Positions 1 through 11,871 of a stretch of 64,000 nucleotides of DNA are shown here, one piece after another; position 1 is the stretch's first letter, and the number at the start of each line of letters is the position of its first letter. Position numbers and translations under genes: made by a program. Source of the DNA: Panaeolus papilionaceus (taxonomy: Eukaryota; Basidiomycota; Agaricomycetes; Agaricales); the NCBI GenBank assembly GCA_015501605.1, contig JADNRZ010000007.1, forward strand, positions 1,550,001-1,614,000, in the 5' to 3' direction. Under the pieces are notes generated by a model. The model was given only the letters and a program-made list of their open reading frames with translations, searched no databases and was not told the DNA's origin.

Positions 1-1
1 T

Positions 2-2017
2 GGACGCTTCGGTAGATCCAAGTTGAGCATGAAGAGGCGTGCTAGTCTGTCGAGTTTGGATGATAGAGGCAAAACTAGGTCGAGGAGCCACACACCCACT
101 CCCGAGGGCGAGACCGGCGCTCCGTCCCCTGATGCAGCGTTGAGCCCTACATCTTCGTCTCCCCCGCTTTCGCCTGGTGAAGATGAAGATTTTATGTATG
201 AGAAGATCTACCCCTTTGAACTTCTCGACGACGACTCGACGGACGATGCACTTTCGCCGCTTAGTCCTACGGGTGGCATTGGTGAAATAGCTTCACGCCC
301 TGTTGCGAGTATTGGAGGCATTGTTGTGGACCCGCGCTGGGCTGAGGAGTACGATGAGGATGAGACGGACGAGGATGACTTCGATGAAGAGGATGATGAT
401 GATGATGATGATGAGACGGATGATGACGACGACGACGACGAGACGGAGGGAGAGTGGGAGGAGGGAGAGGATATGGATATTGATATGGAAGGATTTGAAG
501 ATATGGAAGAGAGTGATGAGGAGGTGCTCGGGGCGGCTGATGGTGTGAAGGCGAAGGAGAAGGAGAATGTTGTTGTTGTGGAGAAGGAGGGAGAAGAGGT
601 GAAGGAGGGTGCGAAAGTGGGTGAGGGCGAGACTGGGCAAATTACTGGCGCTATCCTGGGCAAGGGACTATTATCCACTCTTAAGGGCAAGACGAAGGCT
701 GTGGCGGCTATTGTGAAGAGCAGAGCCAAGACAGGTTCACGAAGTGGCTCACCAGCAACCGACTCGACAAAGGCGGACAATGGAGCGATTTCAGGTGGCA
801 AGACAACGAGTCAAGAAGAGGATCCAGACGCAGAAGGGGAGATGGAAGTGGATATTGAGCCATTTTCTGATCCTTCCTTCAATGCCGAACTTTCGTCACC
901 CACCTCGCCAACCGCTGAAGTTCTGCCGATCAACTCTTCTCCGGGAGGCACGATGTCGTCGTTCTACATTCCGACTGTTCCTGGAGGCAACGGTGGCATG
1001 AATGTTGGAGGATTTTTCGGCAGTGGCTCATCCTCCCCTTCCAGTCCATCAGCTGATCCAACCCTTGTTCGTCAAGAACCACCGCCATTGCAGCTCGACC
1101 AACAGCCTCAGAATATTCCACAGCAACAGCAAAGTCCACTCCAGATTCAGTTACCACCGCCTGTTTATCATATCCCTCCACCCATGCCTATTCTTCCCTT
1201 GCCACCCCCGCGATTGGACACTATTCGTGTTGCGTGGTTGAGGAGCACCGAGCTGGGCGTCAAGCTTACCGGACGTGGAACACCTACCGATCGGGAAAGA
1301 GCCGAACAGTGGGCGACAGGTTGGACTGGCTATGCAAAGTCCTCGATTGCATCATCTTTGGGGGATATGCAAGAGGATGGCATCGCCAAAGAGATGGAAG
1401 ATACCTCTGCCGACAAGAACTCTAGCGTGGTTGTGGATTCACACATTGCAACTGCTCAAAGCCAGTGGGATGAACTTTTGGCTGGTCTACGGGATACATC
1501 GTCTGAGGCGACTTCAACGAAGAGTGGTGAGGGTATGAGATCAGAAATGGCTGTTACCCCCTCCAACTCCAGTGCGTCCAATATCAACGAATCCATGGAG
1601 GACCCTGCTTTACGGCCTGCCACACCGCAGCCTGACCCTACTGTACCTTCGACCGCCGCCACGTCATCTACAGGTGGCCTGGGCATAAACATGGGGCTCT
1701 TTGACATGGGTGGAATGAGCATGAACATGGACATGGGCTTCGTCGGAAACATGATGGTGGATGGTCCGACTTCGCCCTCGTCTGCAACAGCGATGTCATC
1801 CACAATGGAGACTGGCAATAATGTTGTCAACGGCGATCCCTCTTGGTTCACCCAGTCATCGCAGGACGGAATGCAGCAGTCTCATCAGCTCGGCCATACG
1901 ACTCCCATGTCTATGCGGATTCAGAGCGGACCTGGCACTGAATCGTATGTGGACTCTTCACCACCCAGCCCACACGCCACTAGTGGAACCAGCACTCTCA
2001 GCTTTGCCCTTGGTTAA
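2..2017 (+). CDS. Acidic, low-complexity protein, 5' end outside window (partial)
   Basis: The reading frame is open from base 2 through the left edge, so this is the 3' part of a longer gene; the first ATG in frame is at 29 but need not be the start. About 670 residues are visible. It opens with a basic Ser-rich stretch (KRRASLSSLDD), a probable phosphorylation or nuclear-localisation segment. A very acidic block follows at about residues 110-170, built from GAT/GAC and GAG codons. After that come Ser/Pro/Gln-rich segments including poly-Gln-like text near 1120 and a Met/Gly-rich tail near 1690-1750. A conserved-looking patch (about 1210-1350: RVAWLRSTELGVKLTGRG) may be a real domain. The composition suggests a nuclear regulator, but I do not recognise the family. 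No intron is evident in the visible part. Confidence 0.75.
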   Translation, partial: GRFGRSKLSMKRRASLSSLDDRGKTRSRSHTPTPEGETGAPSPDAALSPTSSSPPLSPGEDEDFMYEKIYPFELLDDDSTDDALSPLSPTGGIGEIASRPVASIGGIVVDPRWAEEYDEDETDEDDFDEEDDDDDDDETDDDDDDDETEGEWEEGEDMDIDMEGFEDMEESDEEVLGAADGVKAKEKENVVVVEKEGEEVKEGAKVGEGETGQITGAILGKGLLSTLKGKTKAVAAIVKSRAKTGSRSGSPATDSTKADNGAISGGKTTSQEEDPDAEGEMEVDIEPFSDPSFNAELSSPTSPTAEVLPINSSPGGTMSSFYIPTVPGGNGGMNVGGFFGSGSSSPSSPSADPTLVRQEPPPLQLDQQPQNIPQQQQSPLQIQLPPPVYHIPPPMPILPLPPPRLDTIRVAWLRSTELGVKLTGRGTPTDRERAEQWATGWTGYAKSSIASSLGDMQEDGIAKEMEDTSADKNSSVVVDSHIATAQSQWDELLAGLRDTSSEATSTKSGEGMRSEMAVTPSNSSASNINESMEDPALRPATPQPDPTVPSTAATSSTGGLGINMGLFDMGGMSMNMDMGFVGNMMVDGPTSPSSATAMSSTMETGNNVVNGDPSWFTQSSQDGMQQSHQLGHTTPMSMRIQSGPGTESYVDSSPPSPHATSGTSTLSFALG

Positions 2018-3126
2018 TTATCTCCTTCTGCCCATATCTCAACCTGTTTAACCCACACGCTCATTTTCACCTCGCCTTCTGAATGTTTTCACGTTATGGG
2101 TGTCTTAAGTTTTTTGTAATTCGTTTTTGGTTTGCATTTCATGCGGCAGTAATCGTCGTTTATTCATCCTTACTCCATGCTATACAGATATACACCACCA
2201 CTACTAGCTATTCTATTATCCCTATTGTGTCGACTTGTACTGTGCTACTCGTTTGTACTATTGCTTGCTTTGTGGATTTTTACCCCTTCCATTCCTCTTG
2301 TCTTTCCTGCATCTCTCGTATCTCCGACCCATTGTCTCTAATTGGTTTTATTTTTTCTTACTTTTGCTCTCTATCTTTTTCTCCCTATTATCTATCTCTC
2401 CTTGTCTCGTGTCTTTTCTTGTTCCCTTTTTTTCCAATCTCGTCTCTCCATGCTCATTTTTTTTGTGTAGATTCTATGCACCGCGTTTTAAACTTGCAAT
2501 ATATATTTCCTTTTGGATGGAACTAGAGTTTCACAAACCTATCTCTTGTGGGATGAATGTGAGGTTTACTTGGGTTTACTTAATACAGGGGTCGGTGAAG
2601 GCACAACGGCTGTTGGCAATCAAGGATAAACACGAGTGACAAGGGGCCGCCTGAGGAATCAGACGAGCAACGATGGAGCCTGAGACTCAACTTCCTGACC
2701 ACACTGTCGTAAACTGTCTGAACAGACAATGAACACAAGGGTCGCACGCTTCGCTTGTAAGCATGGCTTCGTCGGCTATGGTTAGGTACCGTCGTCTCTG
2801 TCGGCGTTTTCTTGGTCTCAACAGTGCTCCTGCGCTGGACGGCAGTTGTCTATTTCATCACTGATAGCCAGTAATAGATAAATGCTCGACACCAATTTTC
2901 CCATGGAACATCACCCCTGCAACCAATGTCCGAGTGAGTCTCCGTTGAGCCTCGTTTCTTCTACATACAGCCCGACGATTGGCGTGAACTCGAGGCCTGA
3001 TATTTCTGAAACGCGAAACCCGGGAGATTCGAATCAAATGGTTAACATTTAAGCCAAGCCTTATGTCCTGGCTATGGTCAAAGAGTTTAAATAGAGCCAC
3101 ATGATAGAAACAAAAATGGTTTCCTG
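2018..3126. other. Intergenic: 3' UTR of the acidic protein and P450 promoter
   Basis: The first 500 bases are strongly pyrimidine-rich (T/C runs at about 2280-2470), typical of a fungal 3' flank. No ORF here has coding character. The stretch just before 3127 should hold the P450 promoter; a TTTAAATA-like box lies near 3085. Confidence 0.5.
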
Positions 3127-5720
3127 ATGTCTTCCTCCCTCACATTGTCCACCATTGGTCTTATTCTGGGCTCTGCTGTTGTCGTTTACCTCGTACGGCA
3201 GGGAGTCTCTTATAGGAATGCAGTCAGGAACATCCAGTCAGTACTTCATTGTTTCCTCAGAACCACAGGCAGCGCTCACTTCACTTTTCGTCAACAGAGA
3301 TCTTCACGGTTCACGCGTGCTCATTGCACCACAAAGTATATTGGGCATGATACTGAGAAAAATTCCTGGAGTCTGCCATGTCTTTACCTTGAGCAATAAC
3401 CATATCTTCGAATGGGGCCACGACAGTAAGGCATTGATAATCACTGACTTCGTATCTCTGGATTGGGCGCAACATATCCTGACATATTGACATCCAGTTT
3501 TTGCAAAAGAGGGATGGGATGTTCGCGCTGTGGTAAGTGATACATTAAAAAGGATATAGAGCACTTTTCACTCATGAGTTTGCTAGGTGAGCATGCTGCC
3601 TGAGGCCAGCACACTCATGTATGTGGCCGATGCTGCTCTTGCCAAGGTCAGCCCGCTTTTATTTCTGCGTTGAGTGACCTAACTTCCATGACTTCTCAGG
3701 AGATAACAATGTCTCGAGCTCGCTTCCCAAAGCCAGTGGAACTTTACAAGGGATTGTCGTTTTATGGTGAAAACATTGTCGCCTCTGAAGGTGATCAATG
3801 GAAGAAGTACCGTAAAATTTCAGCACCTGCGTTTTCAGAAGTACGTATAGTCGAGTCTCTTAAATATGCACATGAAGAGACAATAATTTTCACAAAGCGT
3901 AACAACAGGCTAGTTTGGGACGAGACGACCAGCGTCATGCATGGCCTTTTTGATGAGGTGTGGAAGGATAGTAAGTCCATAACTGTAGACCACTGCCTCG
4001 ACATTTCTTTATCCGTAGGTCGCGTTTCTTTAATAATATATCCATGCTTTCCTCATAAGATTTCTGTAGATTGCGCTCTTTACCATCGGTTCTGCTGGTA
4101 AGGAGGGTTGTCTTGCATCAATACATTGCATCTCTTACTCGGGAACGACAGGCTTTGGACGAAAGATTTCATGGAAAGAAGACGATATCATCCCATCAGG
4201 TCACAACATGTCTTTCAAAGCTGCCGTCCAAATAATCAGCGAAGACTTCCTGCTCCCGCTAATTGTGCCCAAGTGGGCCCTGGGTATCACGAAGCGCACA
4301 AAGGCTGCGGGGCAGGCATTGGTTGAAATGCGGGTGCGTTTATGCTTGTGAGGCGCTGATAACTTTTCACTTTCATGAATACTGACTACTTGCACCCTGT
4401 AGAAATATATGACCGAGATGATCCATCAACGTCGCCATTCTGAAAAGGTAGAACGGAATGACCTGTTCAGTATCTTGCTCGAAGAAAATTCTCAGCATTT
4501 GGACGATGCAGCGCTGACTGACGACGAACTTATCGGTAATTTATCTTGGCATGTTCGTCTGTTTCTTGCTAACTGTCCATTCGTCATACTGTCAGGCAAT
4601 GTCTTTCTCTTTCTTTTGGCTGGACACGAGGTAAGGATATAAGCAGAGATGTCCGAATTGTATTCACCCAAGTCCCATCAGACTACTGCACATACTCTAG
4701 CATATGCATTTTGTCTCCTGGCACTATATCCGGATGAGCAAGAGAAATTATACCAGCACATTAAATCCGTTTTGCCTGACGGTCGAACTCCGGTATGCAG
4801 AAATTTGATTCTGCTCTCAAATGGTTCTAACAAAGGTCCTCAATAAGAAATATGAAGATATGAACACTCTTACTTCCTCGTTAGCGTAAGCCATTGAAGT
4901 TTTCGAAACATCTTTGCATGTACAGCACTGAACATCAAATGTCAAATCCACTACAGCGTCCTCCATGAAACCTTGAGGCTCTTCCCCGTCGTTGGTGTCT
5001 TTTCATTCACCCACTGATAATACAACTAAAATCATTCCACAGGCAACTTCATTCCCAAAGGTTTCCACTGAAGATACCATACTAACAACTCATAACCTCC
5101 AAGGAGAGCCCAAAACCATTGCTGTCCCAAAGGGAGCTTACATCACGATCTCAATCGTTGGCATCCACTATAACCGTAAGCATTCGAGAAGACGCAAATC
5201 GAATTATCTTCTGCTAATTGCTTACATTCGCGGCGTTCTAGCGCGCTATTGGCCTGATCCAAAGGCCTTCAAACCTGAGCGCTTCTTGAAATCCGATTGG
5301 CCTCGAGACGCCTTTATTCCATTCAGTTCTGGTATGTGTTGGGTCAACGCGCGCTATGCACCCCCTCATTTGACGCGTTCTCTAGGCTCTCGTGCTTGTC
5401 TCGGTCGCAGGTAAGTTTGAACCCAAAAGGCCAAAATGTAATTAACGCAAGTGCAACTTGTAACTAATCTTGTTGAATAGATTCGCGGAAACAGAAGCCG
5501 TTGCAGTCTTGACGATGCTTGTCTCACGGTATAAGATTACGGTCAAGGAGGAACCCCAGTTTGCGAACGAAACCTTCGAACAACGCAAATCTAGAATTTT
5601 GGCGTCTGAACAAGGACTCACTCTGGCGTATGTTTGCCATTTATATGCTGTTTATTTAGGGTCTTTCTGACGATGCCCTGCAGGCCTCTGAGGTCGCCGT
5701 TGGTCTTTACACGTCGCTGA
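3127..5720 (+). CDS. Cytochrome P450 monooxygenase, copy 1
   Basis: A heme-thiolate monooxygenase, probably ER-anchored by its N-terminal hydrophobic segment (SSSLTLSTIGLILGSAVVVY). The ATG at 3127 opens exon 1 (to 3236); exon 2 is 3298-3425, and many short exons follow. Joining them gives diagnostic P450 landmarks in order: SFYGENIVASEGDQWKKYRK (helix C, with the WxxxR/K motif); the I-helix oxygen-binding motif AGHETTAHT near 4625-4700; the K-helix ExxR as HETLRLFP near 4965; PERF near 5280; and the heme loop FSSGSRACLGRR near 5325-5410. The last exon reads PLRSPLVFTRR and stops at 5718-5720. All key residues are present, so it is probably functional. Substrate and CYP number cannot be read from sequence. 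It is a direct tandem paralogue of the gene at 6129-8736, with shared exon borders. Confidence 0.9.
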
Positions 5721-6128
5721 AATCGGGGTTATAACCGCGATGGCATGGGATCGCATCGCCTGTGCCTCTGTTGACGGCGATATGAGGATCGCACTTCTAA
5801 GTAATAGCCCTTTCTTGCATTCCCGTATAATTTGAAGATCTTTTCGATGCCTTGCCATGCATTTTATTTTTATATGTACAAACGGCACACTATATAAGGC
5901 TTCGTTCGAGTAAGAGGTTGTTTAAGCTTCAAAAAAACTTCGAATTGCTTTATACCTATGTCTCGCGACTGGCGATATGATCCCAGAAGCGCCGAATAGA
6001 ACGACCATCAAATCTCACATCCCAACCGAGTTACATACTTGGTGGAAGCCGAGAATTGGACTCCAAGCCAACCCTGACTGTCTAGTGCCTTCAAAGAATG
6101 CCGAATGCGTCACTTGCTCTTCACCATC
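5721..6128. other. Intergenic between the tandem P450 genes
   Basis: About 400 bases with no coding signal; it must carry the terminator of copy 1 and the promoter of copy 2. A TATATAAGG box lies at about 5891-5899, some 230 bases before the ATG. Confidence 0.4.
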
Positions 6129-8736
6129 ATGATGACCACCCTCCATGCCATCCTTTTGTCGGCTGTGTTTCTCTACTTGGTGCGTAGGGGGGCTGCTTAT
6201 CGGAATGCTGTCAAGAGCATACAGTTCGTGTTTTCATTTATCTACACCCTTCGTACTTAGCAACTAATACATTACCTACACCTAGAGGCCTTCGTGGTCA
6301 TCGAGTGCCTATTGCGCCATACAGTGTGTTGGGAATGATTATCAGAAGGATTCCTGGAGTCTGCTCAGTTTTGGGACTTACATTGAACACCAACTTCGTA
6401 CAAGAATGGGGTTATGATGGTGAGTACCTCGGTTTACTATCGAGCTGCAATCCCGACTAGGCTGGTGGTTGTTGCGTACAGTTTATGCCAAAGACGGCCT
6501 TGGCTGGGATATACGATCTATGGTGAGTAATACCACGGTAAACAGTCTTTCAAGGTCCCGTTTAATTAGAATGATCAGGTTACCATGCTACCGGCTGCTG
6601 ATCCGTTCATATTTTTGGCCGATGCTGCTGCCATTAAGGTTCGTGTCCGGTATGCGTGTATACCAGGTAGCACTAAGTAACACCGCGATGGCTATCAGGA
6701 AGTTATGACATACCGAGCTCGGTTTTCCAAGCCTGTTCATTTTTACGACCCGCTATCCTTCTTTGGTCAGAATATCGTCGCGTCAGAGGGTGAGCAATGG
6801 AAGAAATACCGCAGAGCAGCTGCACCTGCATTTACAGAGGTATCTTATGATTTATGGTGTTCCACATTGACCCAATCATCGACCATATCGATTTTCCATT
6901 GTAGCGCAACAACAAACTAGTCTGGGAAGAGACTACCAGAGTCATGAATGAGCTTTTCGAGGGGGAGTGGAAAGGTCAACAGTCGATCACAGTCGATCAC
7001 TGTCTCAACATTACTCACCCCGTAAGAGGATTTTTTATGACATTTATTATTCGATACTCATGTGCGTATTAACTGTAGATAGCTCTCTTTGTTATCAGCT
7101 GTGCAGGTAAGGAGAACATTCTAATTCGTTAAACGTCGGGCTGTTGTTTCTGATGCACATTCTAGCATTTGGGCAAAACATTTCGTGGGGAAACGATCGC
7201 AGCCTCCCGTTGGGTCATAAATTGTCCTTCAAGCAAGCGATTCGGATCATGAGCGAAGATTTCTTCATCCCTTTAATCGTACCGAAGTGGGCGCTGGGCC
7301 TCACTAAACGTACTGAGACCGCAGGTCGAGCCTTGGATGAGTTACGAGTGCGTGTGGATAGGATTACTGAAATTCTCTGATATTCATCTGACTGCCTGCC
7401 TTGATTTTTAGCAATATCTTTTCGAGATGATCCACTGTCGTCTCCACACAGACAAGGTCGAACGGCACGACCTCTTCAGTATGCTTCTGGAAGAAAATTC
7501 GCAGCATCTACACAATGCTGCTTTGACTGATGACGAGCTAATTGGTATATTGAACCAGATATATTTCATGGCACTGGTTATTGATGTCGAATGCTTCAAC
7601 AGGAAATATTTTTCTGTTTCTTATAGCTGGGCATGAGGCAAGTGATTCATATCCAGTATGATCACGATCCAACCTGACTACTTCGTTTCAGACCACCTCA
7701 CATACTCTCGCATTTGCACTAGGTCTCTTGGCTCTTTACCCTGATGAGCAAGAAAGGCTCTACCAGCACGTCCAAACCGTCCTAACAGATGGTCGATCAC
7801 CAGTGCGTATTCTATAACTGTGTCCCCACATTCACACCATTTTGATCACCCATGTAAACCGTTGTCAAAGACCTATGCAGATGTTAACTCCTTGAGTTAT
7901 TCTTTGGCGTCAGTCTAAGCATGCTGTTTACTCTGCCAACATAGTTGGGACTAAAGACGTCTGGGAATTAGGGTTTTTCAGGAAACGTTGAGATTATTCC
8001 CTCCGGTCAGTAACGTTCAATCCTTTTTCGAGACTGGCTGGCCCAGATGGCACTATGCAGGTGTCTGCGATTCCGAAAGTATCTACAGAAGATACGACGC
8101 TGCCGTTCCGTAATCTCGAGGGAGACATCAAACGTATCCCGGTCCCCAAAGGCACATACATCACCATACATGTCCCCGGAGTTCACTATAACCGTACGTG
8201 TGTATATTACTTGAATGATTTGTAGTGATGCTAACTCTCGACGTATGTAGCTCGATATTGGCCCGACCCCAAGGTTTTCAAGCCCTCGCGCTTCCTTGAG
8301 CCTGAATGGCCCCGCGAAGCTTTTATTCCCTTCAGTGGCGGTGTGTTTGGACTTTTTGCATATCTTTTCCTTTCTACATTCTGATATGCATTGTTTCTCT
8401 CCAGGTGCTCGTGCATGTCTTGGCCGTCGGTGAGTTCGGACATCCTCAAGCAATTCATCTGGTTGTTTCTTTCCCTTTGAACACACAAATATAGGTTTTC
8501 CGAAATCGAAGCAGTTGTCGTCTTGACTTCGTTCGTTTCGAAGTACAAAATCACGATCAAGGAAGAACCACAATTTGCGAATGAAACATTCGAACAACGC
8601 AAGGCAAGAGTTCTGTCTTCGGACACTGGTCTGTCTCTAACGTCCGTACTTAACTCACCCATATATTTTCTATCAACTGACACGAGACTTCGTCGTCAGA
8701 CCTTTGAGGGTGCCATTAGTCTTTACTCGCCGATGA
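6129..8736 (+). CDS. Cytochrome P450 monooxygenase, copy 2
   Basis: Tandem paralogue of the P450 just upstream. The ATG at 6129 starts MMTTLHAILLSAVFLYLVRR, a membrane anchor. Exon 1 ends at a GTTCGT donor and joins GLRGHRVPIAPYSVLG in exon 2. Further landmarks: ASEGEQWKKYRR (helix C), AGHETTSHT (I-helix) split across the intron near 7640-7690, ETLRLFPPV (K-helix ExxR), and FSGGARACLGRRFSE (heme-binding Cys) split near 8330-8500. The tail PLRVPLVFTRR stops at 8734-8736. Intron positions match copy 1, which supports a whole-gene tandem duplication. No stop or frameshift was seen, so it is presumably active. The substrate is unknown; P450s of this fungal type serve either xenobiotic oxidation or specialised metabolism, and nothing nearby decides between them. 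Confidence 0.9.
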
Positions 8737-8866
8737 TGGATGGATTTACTAATCAACGCCGAAAATTTACCTCAAAATACCATATAGTAATCCTGCTTCT
8801 CCGAATGATGCCCTTTCTGATTGACTACATATAAGTAAATTAAGTCAAGTAGCCATCGCACTCTAC

Positions 8867-9535
8867 TTAACTAGGGAAGAGATGGTTAGGCCAGATGCTC
8901 AACATTGGCACCGCGTCCCTCATCCGCGAGCACCTCTTCATCTCTTTCAGCTGTCCCATAAGCCCGTATACCCTGCCGTAGAGATCCTGCATGTGTATCT
9001 GCATCCCCGAAAATTCGTCTCGCAATAGCCTCAAATTCCCCTCTCCAAGAACTGCTAGTGTCCCTCTTCCAGTTTCCAAAGCATTCACGACACGAAGGAC
9101 CCATCCTGCAGAGCACCATTGATGTTCATTATAAAACTGTCCCAATGCATCGTTTCCGTCATGCTTGACGCTTAACGTTGTAATCCAATCATGGAACTTC
9201 CGCATGACGCTCGGGCCAGATATCTGAATCATCCCGAGATGAACGACGCCGATGCAGGAATGTTGGTGGCATAGAGGACGGGGTCCTGTATCAGGGAATA
9301 CCCGATCAGCAGCGTTGTGGCTGCCGAATATAGTTGTATGCGCAGGAAGCCATTCACGGGGTCCGCTTGATGGTCGAAGTCGGATGTGATACATGTTCGG
9401 ATCAAGGCCACGAATGTTGGTTTGATGGACAACAAGCGCCCAGTGTAGGTCCTCCCTTGTTTCGGGGTCTTGGAAAAGCGCTATTCCAATTTGGATAGGC
9501 TGCATTCCGTTGGTTTGTCCTGTTGCTGATAACAT
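8867..9535 (-). CDS. Small protein with a permuted-papain-like His/Cys pattern
   Basis: Single-exon gene of 222 residues with a real ATG at 9535, convergent with P450 copy 2. The N-terminal third has an IGIALFQD strand then LHWALVVH, and later MYHIR, CIGVVHLG and QWCSAGWVLRVVNAL. The order HW...(about 100 residues)...C-x2-GWV resembles circularly permuted NlpC/P60-LRAT/PPPDE-type folds, where a catalytic His in an HW/HY motif precedes a Cys in an NC-x2-WV motif. Comparable fungal hypothetical proteins with a HWAL...C..WV signature exist (possibly the DUF6914 group, recalled rather than searched). There is no signal peptide or membrane segment. Function is unknown; thiol hydrolase or acyltransferase activity is only a structural guess. 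Confidence 0.6.
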   Translation of the reverse strand: MLSATGQTNGMQPIQIGIALFQDPETREDLHWALVVHQTNIRGLDPNMYHIRLRPSSGPREWLPAHTTIFGSHNAADRVFPDTGPRPLCHQHSCIGVVHLGMIQISGPSVMRKFHDWITTLSVKHDGNDALGQFYNEHQWCSAGWVLRVVNALETGRGTLAVLGEGNLRLLRDEFSGMQIHMQDLYGRVYGLMGQLKEMKRCSRMRDAVPMLSIWPNHLFPS

Positions 9536-11871
9536 ATCTGAGTTGAAAAACTATGTGCAAATAAACTGATTGAGCACTAGTGCTGAGTGAACCGGTGAGG
9601 AGGATTGGATTGGGATGTAATTCATGCAGTGGATCTTACACCTTTTTATACGACTCCTTTCATGGTTGGGCCCTTGGTGCCAGCTATAAGTCCCTGGGAA
9701 CGTGGAAGAATGACTAATTGTGCATTGTATCACCAATAGCTATTCAGGCCTTGCATCTCCGAGCCTTTCATTGTCAGAGGGTCATGAACCTTAACTGAAT
9801 GTCTTTTAACGCCTGAGGCCTGAGGCTTGACGCAGGCCATCCTGGCGCACATTCAAAGGCATTTAATTAGCGGCAACCAAAATCCCATAGCATTCCATTA
9901 ATACACGGCATTTGTTAGATACCGCAACGATTCCGCCCGGACCGCTATGCGTGCTTCATTTTCCAATGGCGAAATCGACCCCTCTGGTTGGCTCGGGCAA
10001 CTAGAAACCCCCGTGCAAAGCCGCGCACTGCCGTGAGCCCACTACCGTGCACCACGGTAAATTTCACGGCTTTGCACATTTTTGCATGGTTTCTCACTGG
10101 ATTGCACGGTAATGAGGGAATATTTGGTATACACCCAGAGCGATTAACCTAGAACTTAGATGAGGACCATGACCCGCATAGCAGTCCCGAGCCCCCTTCG
10201 AATTTTAATATCCCACTGAATGCGATGCTCTTGTTGTTGGCCCAGCCTAGGTCCATCACGCAGAGCATACCCTATCAGAATATCAAAATCCATACACTCG
10301 AAGCGTTTCGAGAGGTATCGAGGACGGTGGAAAACTTAAAACTTGACACCGCCAAGCATGAGCATGCAATGGGGAAAAGTTGCACAAAAACCAGGAAGAT
10401 AAAGACAAGTCCCTATGGGGCCTCGTAATGTCATCATTCATTCAAATAACTAACCATGATCAAATCTACTCGAATTGAATCACAAAAGTGATCGAAGTCT
10501 CCAATCACATCTAACACGGACGGCACGCACGGTTTATCACGGTTGACCACGGCAGGGACACGATGCTTCACGGCTTAACAGGTCCTTCCACTTCGCTTCA
10601 CGTCTCTGCGCGGTTTTAGGTATTTTTAGGACGGCAGTCGCGCATCACGACTCACCACGGTACGCTGTACGGTATGACAAGGTTAATTGATACTCCGAAG
10701 ATAAAATGGTATCTTCGATCAACGTTCAACAGTGGCGAAGTTCTGGCAAAGAGGGTTCTCGAATCAAACAACCAGTCTCTCAGTAACAATTCTCCCGTTC
10801 CATTTTTCGTTCATCTTTTCCTCATGGCTTGCCAGGCTGCCAATCGTTCATGCTTTCACAATGTCTATTGCCTGTTCCCTCCGAACCTCTAATGCGACTG
10901 TCTCATCTCATCAAAGCATTACAGAAGTCATGGGTCGTACATGAGAGATCCAAATGTAAGGCCGTCTCTCCACGGCTTTACTGGGACCTTGCACGGTGAT
11001 ACATGGTCGTGCACAGCAGATCTCTGCTTTGCAAGGCGTTTTACCTATCCCCGGTTGGCTCGAGCTTGGTATAATTCCTGGACGCCAGATCTCAGAGAAG
11101 CGTGCCCGGGCTCGGGACTGCACCTAAAAACAAAGGGGTGGATATACATTTCTCTGTTTCACATCGTTCGCTGGACTGACAAGCCTCATTGTAGTCATGA
11201 TGCATACAAATCTTGATATCGTGTCCCAGCCTCCGAGATGAAATAAAGGCAGTCACACGGCAATTTGTCCATTGTCGCATATAAGCTTCAATTCTCTTGT
11301 GTGATATAAGACTGGTGCCTCTTCATAATTCTGCTGCTTCAGCTTCAAACGATTCCTGTAGCCAAGCCCATCAGTCCAACACTCTTTTCATGGGAGTGTG
11401 GGACATTGATTCGGTTGATCGAGGAAGTGTTTGTGCTCTGATCCGCCATCATTTTGTCATGGCGCGCAATATTCGAGTCTGATTCAGACGCGTCTTATGA
11501 GCAATATGTCAATCAAGATGAGAAACCCGCGTTGATGGGCGAGCACATTCCTATCCAGTGGTGCAAGTCAATCTGAGAACATCCTAACTTCGAGTCTAGA
11601 GTCGTAATGTTGCAATTTGGACTCAACCCTACATCAGGGCGATGACGTGTAGAAGGACAAAGGCTATCAAAGTCAATGGACAATCGAGTACACTATGACA
11701 CGCGGAAATGTAGGAATACAAAAAAGAATGCAAACACTATTGGAAACACTCAATATGATTATGTACGGTACAGCAGAAAAAGCAGGAAGAGGAAATGAAC
11801 TGGGCTAGGAGATATTCGCTTGTCCCAGATCACAATGAAATCAAAGGACATACTTAACAACATTCCAATCC
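9536..11871. other. Gene-poor region with CACGG-rich repeats
   Basis: No convincing exon on either strand; the short ORFs lack codon bias, start context and partner exons. The feature of note is three clusters of CACGG/CCGTG words (see the repeat entry). The part adjoining 11872 is the 3' flank of the zinc-finger gene. Confidence 0.5.
10010..11045. repeat. Three clusters of the motif CACGG / CCGTG
   Basis: The pentamer CACGG or its complement recurs at high density at about 10013-10110, 10515-10680 and 10970-11005, in both orientations and often extended to CACGGT or CACGGC. Such subterminal short-motif clusters are typical of transposase-binding ends in hAT- or Mutator-like non-autonomous elements. 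No clean terminal inverted repeat or target duplication could be fixed by eye, so the element type stays open. Confidence 0.4.

Noticed and set aside
208..801. Long minus-strand Ser-rich ORF over the acidic region
   Set aside because: It is the antisense of the GAT/GAC-rich block; a poly-Ser reading is expected from that composition.
8007..8683. Minus-strand ORFs of 150-196 codons
   Set aside because: They overlap the heme-region exons of P450 copy 2 and have no motif of their own.
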